Assembly: GCA_945859605.1 (NCBI GenBank)
Contig: OX243819.1
Coordinates: forward strand, 3,112,537 to 3,176,536
DNA: 64,000 nucleotides
Reading direction: 5' to 3'
Source: Lumbricus rubellus
Taxonomy: Eukaryota; Annelida; Clitellata; Crassiclitellata; Lumbricidae
Part shown: positions 42,284 to 52,196 of the stretch, piece by piece
How the letters are laid out: each line of letters opens with the position of its first letter
Position numbering within the stretch: the first letter of the stretch is position 1
Translations under genes and position numbers: made by a program
The notes under the pieces: generated by a model
What the model saw: the letters and a program-made list of their open reading frames with translations, nothing else
Told to the model about the DNA's origin: nothing
The model's database searches: none

Positions 42284-42768
42284 ATCCCGTTGTCGCCATC
42301 GATCGTGTATCTTTTTGTAAACCCTTTGATGGCCGTCGCAGTCTCTCGAAGTTTGAACCTATGAATGGGCGGTTTTATTTGAGGGGGTAACTCACTAATC
42401 TCGCGAGTCAGCCAATCCGAAAAAACTATTTTATTTTTCCCCATGTTCAAAAATTTCCAAGTAGTAGTCAAGAATGCCGTAAGTTCCGCTTTTGCTAATC
42501 TCGAGTATCCTCGCACACCTCTCTTTTTCGCAATTTCTCGCAATTCTCGCACAGTGGCGGGAGTATGCGCTTGTGCTTTGTTGACCTGAGCCCGAGCGCC
42601 TAGTCGATCTCCCTGCGATATGAACGCTATGAGTTCCGCTTTTCGCAAACTCGAGTATCCTCTTTGTCCTCTCTGTTTAGGAATTTGTCGTAATTCTTTC
42701 AGATTATACGATGAGTAGTCCATTTTATATTGGGATATCTTGTCTTTATGCCGAGTTGTATATTCCAT
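42284..42768 (-). pseudogene. POLB: POLB N-terminal part with two SAP-like motifs
   Basis: Opens at the ATG 42768. It has two copies of a SAP/LEM-like helix-extended-helix: 'LKELRQIPKQRGQRGYSS' with 'LRKAELIAFI' at about residues 23-50, and 'VRELREIAKKRGVRGYSR' with 'LAKAELTAFL' at about 73-100. These are followed by a region also found in element 2's POLB ('DWL', 'LRETATAIKGFTKRYT'). SAP motifs bind AT-rich DNA, so these may tether polymerase to termini. The open frame runs 46 bases into the transposon before stopping. In element 2 no SAP motif is fused to POLB; a separate small SAP gene lies beside it. Confidence 0.8.
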
Positions 42769-42851
42769 TTTTTCAGTTATTTTGTATACGCCGGAGAAAT
42801 TTTTTTTACTTTTTTACTTTTTTACTTTTTTACTTTTTTACGACAGACGCC
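42769..42851. repeat. T-rich tandem repeat inside right terminus
   Basis: About five copies of TTTTTTAC at 42805-42842. It separates the right inverted repeat from the POLB start, where the left end has no such insert. Confidence 0.75.
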
Positions 42852-43045
42852 GAATTTGAAAAAGTAAGGCTATATTGGTCAAACTGCGCGGGCACTCAGT
42901 TTTTTTTTAGGCTTGTACTGGTCAAATGGGCGAAGGTCAAGGCTGTACTGGTCAAATTGTCCGAGCTCAAGGCTATACTGGTCAAATTGTCCGAGCTCAA
43001 GGCTATTTCGGTCAAATGAGTCAAATGCCTTCTTCCTGTTCTACT
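42852..43045 (-). repeat. Polinton 1 right terminal inverted repeat
   Basis: 194 bp, the inverse of the left terminus. Just inside, 42805-42842 holds about five copies of a (TTTTTTAC)-type unit absent from the left end. Confidence 0.95.
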
Positions 43046-43051
43046 TCCGAC

Positions 43052-44218
43052 ACCGAATACTATGCTTTTATGCACATGGGCCTATAAAATTATGATGTGC
43101 TTGCATCATTTATAAATTAAGCTTATAATAATTATTATCATAAAGTGCCTTAATAGATCTGATCTACGAGGCTGGTCGCTCTTCGAGAGGGCTGATACAT
43201 TGCGCGTCACATTGAGTGTTCTAGCAAAATAGTAAATGCTTGTTCGTGTTTCAATAACTGAATGCCTATTCTATAAAATTATATAATATAGCCTACTTGA
43301 CTAATTATTTTGCGTTGCAAATTATTGTCATAGACCCTATGACCAATCGTCCATATGGCCAAAATATCGAAACTCTGTTGAACATTAAGGCCTAGCCTAC
43401 TTTAAGCGTCATGTTGAATAAAAATTAATTAATCAGGATTCAAATATTAGAAAGTTCGTGGCCCAACAATTTTATTTTAGCATTCAAATTAGTAAAATGT
43501 CAAATAAAATAAGGACCATCACCCAGTCTGTTGGGATACTGACATCAGTGCAGAAGAAGTCTGACTAGAAAACTGTTTACTCAATTTCTGCTATTCATTC
43601 ATTCGGTCATTCATATAGCGCTTCTTCAAGTAAAAAACTACTCAGAGGCGCTCCCGACTTCAGCGCGCCCAAAACGAACAGTTTTAAGTTTAGTAAGATA
43701 CGATCCTGGTAGAGTCCCAGGGTGTAGGCGCAGCTCAAAAGAAAGGCTATTCCAGACCACCGGATATTATGTTAAGTCTCTTCTAAAAATTGCTTTATAT
43801 TTCTGTCCCAGAAATCATAGCACTGCATTGTCCGTAGGGCGTATGCCATAGATAATTTTTTTTTATTTTGTGGGCATTTGTGAGAAAGTTTTCTTATTGA
43901 AACGGCCGGGAGGAATATCCAGATGAGATGTGGGGGGAAAAGTCCGTTGGAAATTGCCCGGGTCGACCTTGAAACTGGTCAGTATTGGAAACGCGTTTGA
44001 AAAGTCATTCATCGGTGCCAAAGCTCATTCGAAAATAGCCAGTGAGAGCACGTTGAGACAATGGTGGCCAATGATGGGAAAAGTAAACATCGTTGGTATA
44101 ATAGCCTACTGTTCTGATGCCTGTTCTGTTACGTGAATAGGCTATTAATGTACGCACTTTCTTAAATGAAAGAAGTATCTTGCCTGGATCATTGTTCATG
44201 ATCGGTATTTCATTGTAG
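43052..44218 (+). other. intron after Polinton 1
   Basis: AT-rich. 43610-43690 matches the tail of the SINE family in inverse orientation (CTACTCAGAGGCGCTCCCG). I looked for a MAM N-terminal half upstream of the exon at 44219 and found none. Confidence 0.6.
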
Positions 44219-44587
44219 ACATGCTGCTGTCGTTGCACGTGAATGGAGGACAGATGGGCGTCGGTGAACAGATGGCCAGACTGATGTCTCCTGTATTCCA
44301 GTTGAGCAAAGAGAAGACGTCTTGTCTCGTCCTTCAATTCAAAGCCCTGTCTGAGCTCAGAGTCATGCTCGGATACGTGAAGAGCGACGGTAGATACGAG
44401 GAGAGATTGGTCCATCGCAATCTGAAGCCAATGTCTTCCGCCGATTTCTTTACTCTTCAAAGAGACGTTGGTGGTTTTACGGTCGAAGGACAACAGTTCG
44501 TCCTCGTCTTTGAGTCGAAAGGTCAACAACTGAACGGAAATTTGCTCATCATCAGCGAAATACAACTTCAGGAGAACCAGTGCAACT
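44219..44587 (+). CDS. exon: MAM domain, C-terminal half (third MAM)
   Basis: A 123-codon phase 1-1 exon; acceptor CATTGTAG, donor GTACGA. 'ARLMSPVFQLSKEKTSCLVL' and 'QFKALSELRVMLGYVKSDG' followed by 'NLLIISEIQLQENQC' are MAM C-half features. Its N-half partner is probably the exon at 22850, with the CUB exons and all of Polinton 1 between them. Confidence 0.75.
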
Positions 44588-44917
44588 GTACGAATCTATC
44601 TTCTGTAATCTGTAGGCTATAATTATATCAAGCACTTTATGCAGCATGTCTTAGTTGACTGACGATTTGGTTACAAAATCCGTTAACGATTGCATTGAAT
44701 AAGACTAAAACTTACAAACAGAGACCCATTAACCTTTACCCCTCGAATAAATTTTCCGCGCCAACCCACCCAGCTCGGAATAAAATTGACGTTATTTCCG
44801 ATATTGCATATTTTCTCCAAGGCGGTGGCAAAGATTGAGACAGACAGACAGGTAGCGTGTAGCTTATATGAGTGGTGCCTTGTATCGTTTGGGGTATATG
44901 ACAGATAGACAGACAGT

Positions 44918-44957
<40 letters not shown>

Positions 44958-45046
44958 GCGTGTAGGTTGTATGAATGGTGCGTTGTATAGTCATCCTCAT
45001 AATCCTGAGGAAGTCAGACACCTAGGAACTAGCACACACACACACA

Positions 45047-45093
<47 letters not shown>

Positions 45094-45723
45094 ACACACA
45101 CACACATATGTATATATGTATTTATATACTACAGATCTTACAACTGGCCTGTAACTGGAGCAAGCTGAATTGCTCTTGCTATGTAGGACTATAGACACAT
45201 TATATATATATATATATATTTCAATATATATTTATATTATACACTACAGCCACTGACCTACATGTTTCTAAATATCCCAGTACATAATTCGTTGGTTTAT
45301 GGCAACCTTTGGTCTACTTAATACACACTCAGATTAGTCATAGACATTTGTCCGCTTATACCGGCCAGCCGAGTGCAAGCCGGTTTATTGTATGTCCGCT
45401 GGTAGCGGACACCCGAGCGGTAAAGGTTAACAGACTGTATAGGCTTGCATGAGTAAGAGACTGAAGAGTTGCTGTGATAAATTATATAATTAGCTCAACA
45501 TCGGATTTGATATTCTTTTGTGGTCGATAGGATAAGTAGGCTAATTGGCACGACTGAGGCGTTCAAGAGACAAACACGCAGATAGACAATTCAAACGGAC
45601 AGACAAAGAGACACAGATAGACACATACACCCATGCAGAGAGAAATACAATTTATGTAGGCCTAGTGTAAATTCTGTTCGTTTTAGTGACTAATGGGACG
45701 AATGCTATAATTAATATTTTCAG
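44588..45723 (+). other. intron with microsatellites
   Basis: A (GACA)n run near 44905-44958, (CA)n near 45032-45107 and (TA)n near 45201-45219. No exon or transposon recognised. Confidence 0.8.
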
Positions 45724-45852
45724 TTTCCCCCACCGACGTCGCTTGGAACGGATTCTGCAACTTTTCATCGACCGATGGCTCATGTCCTTTGGTGGACCAA
45801 TCAGAGTCCGGGTACAGCTGGTCGCCAGCTATTCCCAATTCATCCAGCTCAC
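45724..45852 (+). CDS. exon: MAM domain, N-terminal half (fourth MAM)
   Basis: A 43-codon phase 1-1 exon; acceptor ATTTTCAG, donor GTAAGC. 'GFCNFSSTDGSCPLVDQSES' and 'GYSWSP' form the MAM opening with its Cys pair and Trp. Confidence 0.82.
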
Positions 45853-46793
45853 GTAAGCGGTCAAAGTATACAATAATTACAGTAAAACCGCTCAGATTTA
45901 ATGCTCTTTGAACAGAAAAACAGACACTTCGATCAGTGCATAAGACCGAGCTCTTCACGACATTAAGCAAGCCTAGTGTATGTCACTATGTCAGCCAGAA
46001 TATTGTTATGTCTGTACAATTTTTGAAGTCCGCTCTGAATTGTCCGGCTCTAAATTATTTAACTACAATAAATATAGACAGCAAATAAAGAAATAAAGTT
46101 ACACTTGTTCGCTCCGAATTGTCCGCTTCGAAATGTCCGCTCCGAATTGTCCGGCTCCGAATTGAATCCAACATAAAAACTTAAATTTTTTTCTGCTTTT
46201 GCTTCAAGACAATCGTCGTGGCAGCCTCTAAATATAGCTGGCCAATAAGAACAATCGCTGTCACCAATGACTTCATTTTGCTATTGACCTGTGCAGACTA
46301 TGAACCTCTCGCCAGAAGTTGGTTCTGTTAAGTCTGTTATGGTTTTCAAGTCTCAGCTAGAAACTCATTTTGTCCTGAATTCAATTTCCCCGTGAGTAGC
46401 CAGGAATTTATGATGGGGGGAGTTTAATGGCTGGACGCCCTTTCTGACACCATCCCATGAGCCCAACAGTATTACAGTAGGCCTAAATATATTAAATAAT
46501 AAAAAGGAAATAAAGTAAAAAAGAAAAGAAAACAGTTGTTTTGTTTTTTCTTATTTAAGTGGATAAATAACCTTTTAAAAACTTTCCTAACCAATGGGGG
46601 TTTAACCCCTCTTGTCTGCGCCACTGCTTAGGTGTGATCTTGGATATCCCATTTGGATATCGACCGCATTCACCCTAGAATTTGGCTGGCAGAGCGATTT
46701 TTTTAATAGTAGCGACTATCGAATTATGCTTTGACATTATTTCAAGTTTATAACATACAAGTCCTTTTGACGACTAAACAGAATCGACGACAG
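45853..46793 (+). other. intron with degenerate repeat
   Basis: 46028-46165 holds several imperfect copies of GCTCCGAATTGTCCG. Nothing else recognised. Confidence 0.7.
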
Positions 46794-47150
46794 TCCTTCG
46801 CAGTGAATTCGACGGCTACACAACAGGAGAAGTGTCCAGATTACTTTCTCCCCCTTACACTTCGACCACCGAGCAGCCATGTCTTCTGCTCTCAGCCACA
46901 TTCAACTCCACCAATATCCGTCTTAGTTTCTCTCTACTACCAACAAACAACACGGATCCTCTGCCTCCGCCAGAGGTCGTCCAGACAGCTTCCCCGACCG
47001 GATACAATATGCAGCTGTACTACATTCATCTACCGGTTGGAGTTCCAGTTATGCTGGAGATCACAGCGTCTCAGTTCTACTCCGGATCGATGCAATATTC
47101 GGCTGTCTTCATTCAACGCATTGAACCGAATTCATACAAAGTCCAGCCGA
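46794..47150 (+). CDS. exon: MAM domain, C-terminal half (fourth MAM)
   Basis: A 119-codon phase 1-1 exon; acceptor CGACGACAG, donor GTAAGA. 'SRLLSPPYTSTTEQPCLLLS' and 'ATFNSTNIRLSFSLL' are followed by 'GYNMQLYYIHLPVGVPVMLE' and 'SMQYSAVFIQRIE'. The final Cys of MAM is not visible and the hydrophobic core is slightly atypical. Confidence 0.75.
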
Positions 47151-48681
47151 GTAAGATCAAAACATTGATAAAGACCTTTTAACGCAAGTTGTTGCCACAG
47201 CTAGGAATCGATTGGATAGTCAGAGAATAAAATGGAAATAATTACCCTCGGATTACTAGGGTGGATGTTACCCATTCCCCTAGGATTTTTCCATCTCAAA
47301 CATACCGTATTTACACACATTTTTAGTTTAAAATTATCTCTTACCATTCAAAAAGCTATGCCCGATTTACCAGGGTGGTGGACACTGGTGGTGGACAGGC
47401 CTAACCTTAGTCATTTAGTGTATCGACTGTGTTGTCATATCCATAATTTATTTCGAAGGGAAGCAAATCATGCCATTCTATAGGGGGGGATATGATGATA
47501 CATTTCCATTCCCCTTAATTTGTCTTTTGATAACCAGAATAAATAAATGAAAATGTGTGAAACTAGATGATATTTTATCACAGCGCAAGCCAATATTTCT
47601 GGGTAAACGTTTTCTACAGCTACCCGGTACCGGTATAGAACTTATAGGTCCATTAGCTGAAACAAATATTGAAGATAAATTGAGAAATGCTGATATAAAT
47701 GATGATGACAGTAATCGTGATCGTAATCATGAATTTATATAGCGCCACGTAAATAAGAATTCGTCAGATGCGCTCCCGTCCTGCATGACGGATCCAGACC
47801 ACAGTGGTAGAGAATGGTCTACAAACGTGTTGCATAGGCCTATTCAGTTTTAATTTTACATAGGTGAGTGATAAGACTTTATAATAGCCTACTATTCGTT
47901 CAGGAATTTCGAGTCAGTGAAAAAAATGATTTCTTGCAAATATCAATTGCAGCCAGACTGCAAAATAAAATGTATTATAAATAGCTGTAGGTGAGTGAAA
48001 AGACTTTATATGCTATTCGTTTTGGAATTTTGAGCCAGTGAAAAAATTAGTTCTTACAAATATAAATTGTAGCCAGACGACAAAATAAATATAATATTAT
48101 TATAAATAGTCTAAATTCAGCCAATTAGGCCTATACTGTTGTAGCGGGTTAGATAAGCTTAGTTGTACGTAGCCTACGCTTGGCTTGGGGGGGGGATCCA
48201 CAAAATGTAGGCCTACGAGATGCAGTGGGAGGGAAGTCTGAGTTCCGTTCATAATAATTTTATTTAGAAGGTTTCTTATCAGTGTCATAATAATCACAAC
48301 TCAACCCGATTGTTTCAATAGAGAATATCATTATCAGAAATAGTTAGGGCCTATTGCTAGACAAAATAATGCATTCATTGGTAATGATGTATTAGTTTGC
48401 ACGGAAGCGTGCACTTCAATAATAACGCCAATTTAGGCCTATTATACGGCGCCGTTAGGCCCTACACGGTCATAGCGCTACAAGGGCGCCTCACAAACGG
48501 CTGTCATTATTTTTCGTTCAATACCTAAGTATTGAAGTAGGCCTACATAATTATATGTAGGCCTAGGCCTACTATAGGCCTAGGTCATAGGCCTACGTAT
48601 GAAAGTTTTAGGCATGCAAATTTTAATGTAGACCTTTAACATACATGTAATTTGATAAAAGTAATACTCTTCATATTTCAG
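47151..48681 (+). other. intron with tandem duplication and SINE tail
   Basis: 47736-47790 resembles a SINE tail (TATATAGCGCC...GATGCGCTCCCG). 47861-47989 and 47990-48115 are two diverged tandem copies of a block of about 125 bp starting AGGTGAGTGA.AAGACTTTAT. TAGGCCTA words cluster at 48535-48600. Confidence 0.7.
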
Positions 48682-48780
48682 AGGTTGCGGAGTCTATCAA
48701 CTGCTCAAAGCCCTTCATTTCGTGTGGATATCAAATTGAATCGCGATGGGAAGAGTCTGTGCTTAAGGATAGCAGAAACA
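48682..48780 (+). CDS. exon: MAM domain, N-terminal half (fifth MAM)
   Basis: A 33-codon phase 1-1 exon; acceptor ATATTTCAG, donor GTAAGA. 'INCSKPFISCGYQIESRWEE' is a MAM opening (Cys pair, Trp). No C-half follows before Polinton 2, so the gene must continue beyond it or be broken here. Confidence 0.75.
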
Positions 48781-49970
48781 GTAAGAGAGATTGGATCTAT
48801 TATCTATCGATGTTCTCTATGCAGCTGACCCTTAGGAGTTCTAAATCGATTTGCTGAAATGAGGGGATTTCCACCTTATAACTGGCATTATTACAGCCTA
48901 AGAGACGACTGAAGTTCCGCCCGATCATATCGTCTATAATAGTTATCACCACCGCTATAACCTAATAGTTATTGTTATTCGTTGTCTAGTCTTCTCTTGT
49001 TTCTGCGATTTGTTGAACATTGTTATTAACATTGTCAGTCCATTAGAGCAGTGGTTCCCAAACTTCAGTAGGCCGCGGACCGGCAATAATTTAACTTAGG
49101 CCTTAATACCGATGATTAACATTAAAAAAGCTTGAAACTGACTGCAGTCATCGATGTAGTAAATTTAGAATAAATTTAAATTGTTTGAATTCGCTATCTG
49201 GCAAGTTATAGGCCTAATAAGGCGTGTTTATTTATTTCAATTTTTTTAACATTTAGACAGAAATTTGAACAAATTTTGGACAACAATTCAAATAATTTCA
49301 CAATTTCAAACAAATACATTAATAATTTCTGTTTATTTTTTTATTTTTTAACTCTTCTCCACGGATCGGCGATCATACTTCCGCGGACCGGTGCCGGCCC
49401 GCGGACCACCACTTTGGGAACCACTGCATTAGAGGATGATAAATGTTGCTGTGCGGCTAGAAATGTTACAAAAACTGTAGATTATTATTACTTTTGTGAG
49501 ATGTTTATTTCGTCCCTTTTATTAGACACTAGCTGGGGTATGCGGCGTTACCCCGGAATTTTAAGATTCGCCCCGTTCCAGACAAATGCCTTACTTCCCC
49601 ACCTTCAATTCGCCCAATTCGCTCCCTCCATCCATCCCTCTCAGTAGATGTATATTTTGCCCTTTGGATGTCTTTTATTATTTCCTGAGGGGGGTGCTCG
49701 GTAGTGCAGTGGATAGCTCGGTAGTACCGTGGTTAGTAGTCTTTTATTATTTCCCCCTGATTCCTCCTCTTCTCCTTTGGGGTATTTTATTATTTTTCCT
49801 GATGCATAATTAATTACTTAGCTACCTTTTAAGAAATCTGATATTGAAGATAAATTAAGTTTAAATGGTGCTAAAGGATAATCTGGGGGTGTTTTCCATT
49901 GAAGAAACAATCAGCTAATAAACCAGTTAAAAGTCTTGGTCTTTTGTATAAGCTACAAAGCAGTTAAAAA
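48781..49970 (+). other. intron, hAT MITE, unassigned flank of Polinton 2
   Basis: A MITE lies at 49049-49426. 49440-49970 is AT-rich with some CT-rich stretches; the left end of Polinton 2 must be near or within it, but I could not find an inverted repeat or duplication. Confidence 0.5.
49049..49426. mobile_element. hAT MITE
   Basis: 378 bp. Ends 'CAGTGGTTCCCAAACTT' and 'AAAGTGGTGG...'-type inverse ending 'TTTGGGAACCACTG'. The exact 8-bp duplication CATTAGAG is at 49041-49048 and 49427-49434. 'GCCGCGGACCGG' and its inverse lie just inside the ends. Confidence 0.88.
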
Positions 49971-51044
49971 TCAAGGTCGTATGAATACTGCCGAAAAGTC
50001 TCTAGCTAATATATTTAGTGCGTTGTGTGAAAAAACGAATATCTCGAGAAAATCGGTGTTGGTTACAAAAACTATGCTACAACCGGTTGAATTGTTATGC
50101 GCAGCTCCCGTACCCCCTCCGCCCGCAATTTGCATGTAATTCGCTCCATTTTTATACAGGTAGACGTTACCATGAGCGGTATTAGTGTCACAAAATTCTA
50201 TATACGTCGAAACCAAATAGTATCCGGCTTTTCCGGGAGTGACACGAGTCAGTCTCGTACTTATGCCAGCATCGGTTTTGAATCTTTCATTATCGAAAGA
50301 AACTCTTGTGTGAGTTTTAGCGTCTATGGCTTGACGAGTGAAAGAATGAATGCTAAGCGCGGGACCGATTGAGATAGAATCTGCATACTGCTTCGTAGCT
50401 GCATCGCTGGCGCTGTTGGGTTTGTGTAGACCTGTAATGTAACCATCATGCATAAAGATGGTTGTATGCACATTTATTTGAGATGAAATATTGTATTGCG
50501 TCGACTTAACCATCTCTAACATGATTTCATTGTTTATTCTAAAACGAAATCCATCCATCGATTGTAATGTAATAGGATTGTTTAACGAACATTGTAGTTT
50601 ATTTCGTATACTACCTAAGAAAATAGTGAATTCTTTATTATCTCCTCTCAAGTCCTTACAACCCATTGAACGCAGACGATCGGAGCCAACGTTTAAGAAT
50701 AGATCACCAGTCATTGTATCACCAGTCTTAGCCACCTTCGATGCAACTTGTTCATTAACGTATTTCTTATTCGTCAAATGATTATCGTTGGACGGAGAAT
50801 AGTCGTGATTCGTTATCAAATCAATGGCTTGACCCCAACTTAAAGCCTCATCCATTGCTGCTGTCAAAGGTTTCGTTGTTGGTAGTCCTTTAATTTTGTG
50901 ACCACCCATTTTTAAATTTCCAGTCGCGATGTTTGCTCCATCCAATCGAAGAAAACTCTCATTTATTTGACTAAGAGTAACACCTCCAGCGATTACTCTT
51001 TGTGATGAACTAACATCGGTGTGACCGAATTTATCGACAGGCAT
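49971..51044 (-). CDS. fibre-like protein with C1q-like head
   Basis: 357 codons. The 'MPVDKFGHTDVSSSQRVI' anchor is followed by 'LRLDGANIATGNLKMGG', a 'KTGDTMTGDLFLNVG' block like phage fibre repeats, 'SASDAATKQYADSI', and a C1q-like head ('IGPALSIHSFTRQAI', 'VTPGKAGYYLVSTYIEF', 'NILARDFSAVFIRP'). It is longer than the element 1 fibres because of the extra central shaft. It is probably a virion spike. Confidence 0.72.
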   Translation of the reverse strand: MPVDKFGHTDVSSSQRVIAGGVTLSQINESFLRLDGANIATGNLKMGGHKIKGLPTTKPLTAAMDEALSWGQAIDLITNHDYSPSNDNHLTNKKYVNEQVASKVAKTGDTMTGDLFLNVGSDRLRSMGCKDLRGDNKEFTIFLGSIRNKLQCSLNNPITLQSMDGFRFRINNEIMLEMVKSTQYNISSQINVHTTIFMHDGYITGLHKPNSASDAATKQYADSISIGPALSIHSFTRQAIDAKTHTRVSFDNERFKTDAGISTRLTRVTPGKAGYYLVSTYIEFCDTNTAHGNVYLYKNGANYMQIAGGGGTGAAHNNSTGCSIVFVTNTDFLEIFVFSHNALNILARDFSAVFIRP

Positions 51045-51074
51045 TTTATATATAATAATAATTTTTAATGCAGA

Positions 51075-52178
51075 TTAGTCATCGTATACATATAATTGCA
51101 TTACCTGAATCCCTCGTGGAGAAAAATCATCCACTTGCGTTGATGTAACTCTGTAATATTGATACGCACCCGTAGGTCTAGTAATATTACAAAATTTCAG
51201 AACAGCCGGTGGATTCGTTGAAGAAGGGTATATGGGTAATTTTTCAAACACTACTCCATCATTGCTAGCGTCAAAATCGAAATTAGATACAGATACGGTT
51301 TTCATTGCAATTCTCCAAATTTTAACTGGCTCAGGACATTTAATTTGTAACCAAGCCATTACTTGACCTGAATTCCAAGCTGTGTTAACATCGTCCTTGA
51401 GATTAGTGAAAGCATGGTAGGCTTTGCTTCCGGATAAACACTCACTGGCACTAGCAACGAATCCTGTCACACTTACATCAGCTTCCAAGGGAGGAATATA
51501 CCCAACACGACACTTTTTCAGAGATTCATCGACGTAATTCTTTGTAGCAGCATCTTGAGCTAAAAGAGGATCGCTTAAATCGTTGATATTATTACTATTC
51601 ATTAGGATATTTTGGTAAACGTCGATTTTTCGATCGTTAGACGCTCTACCGATTCTCATTATATTTTCTACGCCTATTTTGCATAGAAATCCATCCGTCG
51701 ATTGTAATGTAATAGGATTATTTAACGAACATTGTAGTTTATTTCGTATACTACCTAAGAAAAAAGTGAATTCTTTATTTTCTCCTCTCAAGTCCTTACA
51801 ACCCATTGAACGCAGACGATCGGAGCCAACGTTTAAGAATAGATCACCAGTCATTGTATCACCAGTTTTAGACACTTTCGAAGCATCAACGTATTTCTTA
51901 TTCGTTAAATGATTATCGTTGGACGGAGAATCGTTGTGATTCGTTATGAAATCTATGGCTTGCCCCCTACTTAAAGCTTCATCCATTCCGGCAGTCGAAG
52001 TATTCGTTACTGGGAGACCTTTTATCACACATCCATTCATATTTAGATTTCCAGTCGGCAGATTTGTCCCATCCAATCGAAGAAAATTAGCATTTACTTG
52101 GCTAAGAGTAACACCTCCAGCGATTACTCTTCGTGATGTTCCTCCAGCAGCGGTGTGACCAAATTTATCGACAGGCAT
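51075..52178 (-). CDS. fibre-like protein with discoidin (F5/8 C)-like head
   Basis: 367 codons. The same anchor ('MPVDKFGHT') and a shaft almost identical in DNA to the neighbouring gene (51695-51870 against 50565-50740). The last 140 residues are unrelated to C1q: 'GSKAYHAFTNLKDDVNTAWN', 'AWLQIKCPEPVKIWRIAMKT' and 'YQYYRVTSTQVDDFSPRGIQ' match discoidin-type galactose/phospholipid-binding domains. This is a head swap on a fixed shaft. Confidence 0.72.
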   Translation of the reverse strand: MPVDKFGHTAAGGTSRRVIAGGVTLSQVNANFLRLDGTNLPTGNLNMNGCVIKGLPVTNTSTAGMDEALSRGQAIDFITNHNDSPSNDNHLTNKKYVDASKVSKTGDTMTGDLFLNVGSDRLRSMGCKDLRGENKEFTFFLGSIRNKLQCSLNNPITLQSTDGFLCKIGVENIMRIGRASNDRKIDVYQNILMNSNNINDLSDPLLAQDAATKNYVDESLKKCRVGYIPPLEADVSVTGFVASASECLSGSKAYHAFTNLKDDVNTAWNSGQVMAWLQIKCPEPVKIWRIAMKTVSVSNFDFDASNDGVVFEKLPIYPSSTNPPAVLKFCNITRPTGAYQYYRVTSTQVDDFSPRGIQVMQLYVYDD

Positions 52179-52196
52179 TTTATATAATAATAATTT

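Larger units (their letters stand above)
25362..43045. mobile_element. Polinton/Maverick element 1, complete, 17,684 bp
   Basis: It begins AGTAGAACAGG and ends CCTGTTCTACT. The 6-bp duplication TCCGAC lies at 25356-25361 and 43046-43051. AG...CT ends, 6-bp duplications, inverted repeats of about 190 bp and a length of 15-20 kb are the defining traits of Polintons. Gene order: INT and PLA2 (-); ATPase, penton-like, X-like, dUTPase-like, membrane, conserved protein, pVI-like, MCP (+); two fibres, protease, HNH, POLB (-). All capsid genes are open. The replicase is broken by a later insertion (40476-42283). It sits inside an intron of the host channel gene. Confidence 0.96.
3686..48780 (+). other. 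gene model: modular DEG/ENaC-type channel, 16 exons visible, open at both ends
   Basis: Exons read: 3686-3853, 4746-4828, 5042-5332, 7422-7556, 7946-8287, 9326-9598, 11221-11337, 11950-12108, 13432-13818, 22850-22957, 23363-23544, 23816-23996, 44219-44587, 45724-45852, 46794-47150 and 48682-48780. Every listed junction has AG at the acceptor and GT at the donor and keeps frame. From the second exon's donor on, all module boundaries are phase 1 and every module is a multiple of three bases. Predicted product: intracellular start and first membrane helix, then a long extracellular chain of PAN, MAM, kringle, LDLa, MAM and CUB modules. The second helix and the rest of the channel core would lie past 48780, probably past Polinton 2. 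Transcript evidence would be needed to prove one mRNA, but orientation, phase and domain order all agree. Confidence 0.7.

Noticed and set aside
43930..44136. Possible missing MAM N-terminal exon before 44219
   Set aside because: The frame lacks the Cys pair and Trp and has no suitable phase-1 splice sites.
49440..49970. Left inverted repeat of Polinton 2
   Set aside because: I compared it with the inverse of 63660-64000 and saw no match; the end is unresolved rather than identified.
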